A stretch of DNA of 10,505 bases, from assembly GCA_030655795.1 (NCBI GenBank), contig JAUSPJ010000069.1, forward strand, positions 1 through 10,505, given 5' to 3'. A model generated the notes under the pieces. It had not been told where the DNA came from. It saw only the letters and a program-made list of their open reading frames with translations, and did no database searches. A program made the translations under genes and the position numbers. Origin of the DNA: Fidelibacterota bacterium. Lineage in GTDB: Bacteria > Fidelibacterota > UBA2242. This document shows, in pieces, positions 8,601 to 10,505 of the stretch (position 1 is the stretch's first letter; each line of letters begins with the position of its first letter).

Positions 8601-8981
8601 TGCCGTCTCCTTCTCAGAATCCGGAGCAGGCGGGATATAAATTCGGGGCGGCGGATTCAGGATTTGCTGGCGGGGCAGTTTTAAGTTAATATATTCGTAG
8701 CGGGCGTAAATAGTCAACATATCGGCATTCCCGATCGTCCCATGAATCACACCATTCATCGCATCAACCCGAATGCCGCCGGTGGAAATGCTGTCACCAC
8801 TATCCGAAATCAGGATAAGTGTCTCTGGAAAAATAAGCTTTTTGGACAGTTGAATCAGGGAATCACCAGGCGCTATCGTCAGTGTATCCGTCTGCCAGTT
8901 GGCTATTGACATTATCGGAATTGCCAGCCAACATACAGTCAGAAAGCGAAGCGGATAATCTTTAATCCTTAAATTTCGAAT
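5607..8981 (-). CDS. Giant predicted outer-membrane beta-barrel protein (uncharacterised)
   Basis: The first ATG (8912) gives 1,101 residues with no signal peptide and no Shine-Dalgarno. The frame is open to the previous stop at 8997, and this extension encodes RNLRIKDYPLR, then a hydrophobic FLTVCWLAIPIMSIA with an S-I-A cleavage site. An ATT codon at 8981 lies 8 nt after AGGA (8990-8993), so I place the start there (about 1,124 residues). Numbered from 8912, there is a short beta-rich N-terminal part, a proline-rich linker (87-98), GTLSDQNIPIQPEGNTQ (159-175), a region around LAGTEKVWINSEPMRRG (269-285) followed by YVIDYSTGEITFT, and then about 750 residues of alternating polar/hydrophobic strands ending in Phe. 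This is typical of an outer-membrane barrel. I recall similar N-terminal blocks in large unnamed proteins of FCB bacteria. The function is unknown; cargo or partner of the Omp85 encoded next is a possibility. It is not clearly SprA. Confidence 0.75.
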   Translation of the reverse strand: MRNLRIKDYPLRFLTVCWLAIPIMSIANWQTDTLTIAPGDSLIQLSKKLIFPETLILISDSGDSISTGGIRVDAMNGVIHGTIGNADMLTIYARYEYINLKLPRQQILNPPPRIYIPPAPDSEKETASVITQKPAQIGDYDFLKSGTIYRGVSLRSNSGMSLQSGLNLELQGNISEDISIVGTLSDQNIPIQPEGNTQTIEEIDKVFIQVRMPHESITFGDYEFSNRSATLSNYQRKLQGVLIESDRPNYRTQLSGAVTKGQYTSNYFNGEEANQGPYQLVGKEGETAIIVLAGTEKVWINSEPMRRGENSDYVIDYSTGEITFTPYRLITSDSRISVDFQYSNLIYQKNIWIARNTTALAEGKLKLTAGMISETDDRDNPIELTLSDDDIAHLKTLGDNIEDAFQSTIIVDSAGVYYYDTNDSILVFTGSGGTHSASFYNVGEKGAYRKVYTADSYYFKYVDKTDPTVPKSEIEEAVYLPVKPLKLPTSQRLYHFSGQWQPSKNVSVTSELAGSDFDRNTFSNLEDDNNRDLALSINTDIGIPLTQRSKAGVKLNYRKIGERFEPIDRIQEVEYRRKWDLSSDSTQGEQVMEAGLNLNVNEIVNLNLDLGSYNRNSIDANRYKISSSLQYKWIDRLELSQERIQRNLTAVSSDWLRQRLLLRLNVKDVKPFTELYSEERTGASDNLSNFQFLEQRYGVEVNGSRKFSGRVETYFRDDNDLVDGNWVQSSSSQNFAFSGQINDWKTFSSRFSYTYRIKEYYDVDASPNQEVQLMDVMLKQQPRKLPYSLETTMKIEEERTVKKEYQYYYVGEGEGQYTYDSTYSDYVPHPNGDYILRIVPSQIKEPVTSIRNGVRLQLNGRHLRGKIPWKFPTRLTALTDIRLQQQIQSDSNPLGILAIDKASIDDRWAYFNRTFQQDVLYYFEQRKSNLRFRYLDNNTISQLDVRGSENSIIRETSLRYKGNFIGKLRLESEFASKYTFRESEFNGLRNRDIRAYRLENTFSYLWNIVHLYECELKSSYDMDQSDDAIEALLLGIRNSYERKVQNKGRWKAFLEIDRVSVTPEGSAIPWEMSNGRKEGNTYGWGVSAEYRLGRNLSLRLNYEGWNEPDRDVYHLGGGEIRALF

Positions 8982-8993
8982 AAATAAGTTCCT
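8979..8993 (-). promoter_or_regulatory. Shine-Dalgarno and probable ATT start for the giant OMP
   Basis: On the minus strand AGGA (8993-8990) is followed by 8 nt and then ATT (8981-8979). There is no ATG, GTG or TTG in frame between the upstream stop (8997) and the ATG at 8912. ATT starts are rare but known, for example in infC and pcnB of E. coli. A genuine start here would supply the otherwise missing signal peptide. Confidence 0.5.
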
Positions 8994-8996
8994 GTT

Positions 8997-9890
8997 TTAT
9001 TTTTTCTCACTGCGGAACAGTTGGCTGCAGATAAATATGCGACCGTCTGAAGACAGGAGGTATAATTGATTGTTTCGATACGACATTGATACAAAATAGG
9101 CCGATTTCGGCAGGCCATCGATAAGCAGAGCCGACCAGCGTTTTTGAGCGGCTGAATACATCATTAATTCCGGTTCTTTACGCAATGCCACGATGATATC
9201 GTTGCCTACCGGAACCATCGCTAAAATTCGGGATTCTGCCGGAACTTTCAACCGGTTTACCGGAGTGCCGAAGCGATCAAATTGCAAAATCCGGCCACCT
9301 GTTTCCAGAACATTCAAAATCCCGGCCTCATTCATGCGGATCAGCATCGGATCAGAGAGCGCATAACTATCGTATTCGATTCCGGCAAAGCTCGTGATAT
9401 TATTCCGGCTCAGGTTCAGTCGAATGATCTCGGCATTTTCATCGGACAGGATAAAGATTTCACCCAGGTTTGTCAGAACGACAGATCGCGGATAGGATAT
9501 TTCAAAATCACTGTTTGGATCGGGATAAGTAGTAAGGTAATTCAAATCCCGGTCAAAGCGGACAATCCGGTGATTGTTGTAATCCGCCACAAGCAGATTC
9601 AACCCCGATGAAATATTGATATCCATGGGCGTATCGAACCGGCCTTCTTTCCAGCCGAATCCGCCGTTAACATTCTGCAGCTCGCCTTTCGAATTCAGAC
9701 GATAAATCTCCTGGCCTTTGCTCTCCAGCAAATAGATATCGCCAAATTGTGAAACCGTCAGAGAACTGAACTGAGCCGATTTTGGGACGGGTGCCGGTTT
9801 GACCTCCCGCTCAAGTACAAACTGCCCGAACGCGACAGTACCCGCGATTAACAAAAGGACAACTAATTTTGATTTCATCATGGTTTTCAT
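8997..9890 (-). CDS. Secreted NHL-type beta-propeller protein
   Basis: Starting at the ATG at 9890, this 297-residue protein has a clear Sec signal peptide (MKTMMKSK, then VVLLLIAGTVAFG, cleavage near AFG-QF), so it is probably periplasmic. The mature part is a series of about six beta-propeller blades. The best is an NHL repeat: DTPMDINISSGLNLLVADYN followed by NHRIVRFDRDLNYLTTY. Weaker blades follow (YPRSVVLTNLGEIFILSD, then LNVLETGGRILQFDRFG, and NNQLYLLSSDGRIFI). Such propellers usually bind proteins or ligands; no enzymatic residues stand out. AGGTG (9900-9904) lies 9 nt before this ATG, which favours it over the GTG at 9902 and the later ATGs at 9881 and 9878. Its stop is about 15 nt before the proposed start of the giant OMP, and both lie in the same frame. 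A function linked to the envelope module is inference. Confidence 0.8.
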   Translation of the reverse strand: MKTMMKSKLVVLLLIAGTVAFGQFVLEREVKPAPVPKSAQFSSLTVSQFGDIYLLESKGQEIYRLNSKGELQNVNGGFGWKEGRFDTPMDINISSGLNLLVADYNNHRIVRFDRDLNYLTTYPDPNSDFEISYPRSVVLTNLGEIFILSDENAEIIRLNLSRNNITSFAGIEYDSYALSDPMLIRMNEAGILNVLETGGRILQFDRFGTPVNRLKVPAESRILAMVPVGNDIIVALRKEPELMMYSAAQKRWSALLIDGLPKSAYFVSMSYRNNQLYLLSSDGRIFICSQLFRSEKK

Positions 9891-9899
9891 TATACGACA

Positions 9900-9904
9900 C
9901 ACCT
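9900..9904 (-). promoter_or_regulatory. Ribosome-binding site for the beta-propeller gene
   Basis: The minus strand reads AGGTG with 9 nt to the ATG at 9890. It decides the start between four possible in-frame codons. Confidence 0.45.
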
Positions 9905-9987
9905 GTAAAATTGTTTAACCCTGACAAAATAAACAAAAACAGGGAATAAGTAAATTTGATTCAGTGATTAACCCTACTACGTAACTT

Positions 9988-10011
9988 GTCCCAAAGGGAA
10001 TCTTCGATAAA
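9988..10011 (-). repeat. 24-bp direct repeat, copy 1
   Basis: It is identical over 24 bases to 10039-10062. It contains the near-palindrome TCCC-AAA-GGGA followed by ATCTTCGATAAA. It begins within the inner edge of the left inverted arm. Confidence 0.9.
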
Positions 10012-10038
10012 ATTTAATATACCAAATGTAGCCTGCCC

Positions 10039-10062
10039 GTCCCAAAGGGAATCTTCGATAAA
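10039..10062 (-). repeat. 24-bp direct repeat, copy 2
   Basis: This is the second exact copy, 51 nt from the first. The spacing is a multiple of three, so on the minus strand both copies read FIEDSLWD in one frame. Next to it, CAGGCGGG occurs twice (10070-10077 and 10080-10087). Confidence 0.9.
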
Positions 10063-10097
10063 GACGAGCCAGGCGGGGTCAGGCGGGTTGGAACTAT

Positions 10098-10115
10098 ATC
10101 AGGCATTTGCCTGAT
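10098..10115. repeat. Perfect palindrome (hairpin) inside the element
   Basis: ATCAGGCA, TT, TGCCTGAT: 8-bp arms around two bases. It would form a stable hairpin in RNA or single-stranded DNA. No T run follows on either strand, so it is not a classical intrinsic terminator, although it may slow or end trkA transcription. Confidence 0.85.
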
Positions 10116-10120
10116 CTCCT

Positions 10121-10133
10121 ATCTCAAAGAGAT
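10121..10133. repeat. Short hairpin inside the element
   Basis: ATCTC, AAA, GAGAT: a perfect 5-bp stem with a 3-base loop, between the two larger hairpins. Confidence 0.7.
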
Positions 10134-10135
10134 GT

Positions 10136-10156
10136 CTACGACAAATGACGTTGTAG
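10136..10156. repeat. Hairpin overlapping the right inverted arm
   Basis: CTACGAC, 7 bases, GTTGTAG: a 7-bp stem with one G-T pair. It is the hairpin nearest the trkA stop (10159-10161) and could protect the 3' end of that transcript. Confidence 0.7.
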
Positions 10157-10158
10157 GG

Positions 10159-10505
10159 TTAACTGAAATATTTTTCAACTTTCGTGATCATCGTCGGTTT
10201 CATAAAAATAACAACTTTATCGCCGACATCGATCCGGGTGTTACCATGCGGAATAATGACAGAAGATTCCCGGATGATTGCGCCAATGATCATATCCGCC
10301 GGCAGTTTCAAGTCTTTCAGCGGGCGACCAGTAATTGCGCTGTTCGGCTTCGGTTCCATTTCGATGGCTTCGGCGTCAATATCTTCGAACAGCGACACGG
10401 CAATCACATTACCACGCCGGATATATTTCATGATGGCATTGACGGTTGCGATATTCTTACTGACGACAGCGTCCATCCCGATCCGATTCATGATCGGCAT
10501 ATATT
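10159..10505 (-). CDS. trkA: Trk potassium-uptake regulator TrkA, C-terminal part (cut by window edge)
   Basis: About 115 residues of the C-terminus are visible and the frame runs off the right edge. TrkA is the cytoplasmic NAD(H)/nucleotide-binding subunit that gates the TrkH/TrkG potassium channel. NRIGMDAVVSKNIATVNAIM followed by KYIRRGNV is the typical join between the second Rossmann (RCK_N) domain and the last TrkA_C (RCK_C) domain. The latter covers the rest (AEAIEMEPKPNSAITGRPLK, then IIGAIIRES, then IPHGNTRIDVGDKVVIFMKP). The protein ends VEKYFS, a normal end for the family, so the adjacent repeat element did not visibly truncate it. The complete protein is usually about 450 residues. 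The methionine at 10500 is internal, not a start. A partner channel gene trkH is not visible. Confidence 0.92.
   Translation of the reverse strand, partial: YMPIMNRIGMDAVVSKNIATVNAIMKYIRRGNVIAVSLFEDIDAEAIEMEPKPNSAITGRPLKDLKLPADMIIGAIIRESSVIIPHGNTRIDVGDKVVIFMKPTMITKVEKYFS

Larger units (their letters stand above)
9968..10162. mobile_element. MITE-like palindromic intergenic element, about 195 bp
   Basis: The two ends are inverted repeats of 23 bp with 20 matches: TTAACCCTAC is perfect at 9968-9977 and its complement is at 10153-10162, followed inward by ACGT and TTGTC in both arms. TTCAG occurs just outside both ends (9960-9964; complement at 10163-10167, with a 3-nt offset on the left), so the arms may extend further. 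TTAA at both ends may be a target duplication or part of the arms. Inside are three hairpins and two copies of a 24-bp repeat, and no gene for a transposase. The right end includes the trkA stop codon, so the element sits exactly at the 3' end of that gene. A miniature element mobilised in trans, or a REP-like structural repeat, fits best; its family is not known to me. Confidence 0.55.

Noticed and set aside
5607..8981. SprA (type IX secretion translocon) as identity of the giant OMP
   Set aside because: SprA is about twice as long, and I could not see its specific motifs. General barrel character alone does not support the name.
9889..9894. Perfect TATAAT on the minus strand before the propeller gene
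   Set aside because: It overlaps the chosen start codon at 9890, has only a poor -35 match (TAAACA), and would give a leaderless or truncated message.
9900..9902. GTG start for the propeller protein (12 nt longer)
   Set aside because: This GTG lies inside the ribosome-binding site of the ATG at 9890, has no ribosome site of its own, and adds nothing to the signal peptide.
9919..9944. CCCTG...CAGGG inverted repeat as a terminator
   Set aside because: The stem is only 5 bp with a 16-base loop and no T run after it, and it lies directly upstream of the propeller gene.
9988..10062. Two 24-bp repeats separated by 27 bp, resembling a minimal CRISPR unit
   Set aside because: There are only two copies and no cas genes. 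The unit lies inside an element bounded by inverted repeats, and the 51-nt period keeps one reading frame.

Overview
All genes in this 10.5 kb window are on the minus strand, so transcription runs from right (about 10505) to left (1). The gene content suggests a Gram-negative bacterium of the FCB group (Bacteroidota, Marinimicrobia, Calditrichota, KSB1 or relatives). The reasons are a DUF4837-like lipoprotein, a very large outer-membrane protein with sequence blocks that I recall from uncharacterised FCB proteins, and moderate GC. The phylum is inference, and I cannot name a genus.

In transcription order: the C-terminal end of trkA (potassium-uptake regulator, cut by the right edge); an intergenic region with a compact, hairpin-rich, MITE-like element of about 195 bp; a secreted NHL-type beta-propeller protein; a 1.1-kilo-residue predicted outer-membrane beta-barrel protein; an Omp85/BamA-superfamily protein; RNase R; a DUF4837-like lipoprotein; purE; and the start of an rfbD/rmlD-type dTDP-4-dehydrorhamnose reductase (cut by the left edge).

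The propeller, giant OMP, Omp85 and rnr genes are tightly packed: a gap of about 15 nt, then two one-base TAATG stop/start overlaps. They look like one transcriptional and translational unit. The three envelope genes could form a dedicated outer-membrane assembly or export module: a periplasmic propeller, a large barrel substrate or partner, and an Omp85 pore of two-partner-secretion size. This is inferred from order and architecture only, and is the best candidate here for an undescribed system.

Three points are easy to miss. (1) The Omp85 gene has a one-base frameshift at a run of six T (minus strand, 4270-4275). Correcting it restores 59 residues of canonical barrel C-terminus ending in Phe, and places the stop in a TAATG overlap with rnr. 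(2) The giant OMP has no ATG/GTG/TTG that would give a signal peptide. An ATT codon at 8981 with a well-spaced Shine-Dalgarno would provide a good one. (3) The first 344 bases hold a clear N-terminal reductase fragment that simple ORF calling misses because it runs off the edge. No tRNA, rRNA or credible CRISPR array was seen.
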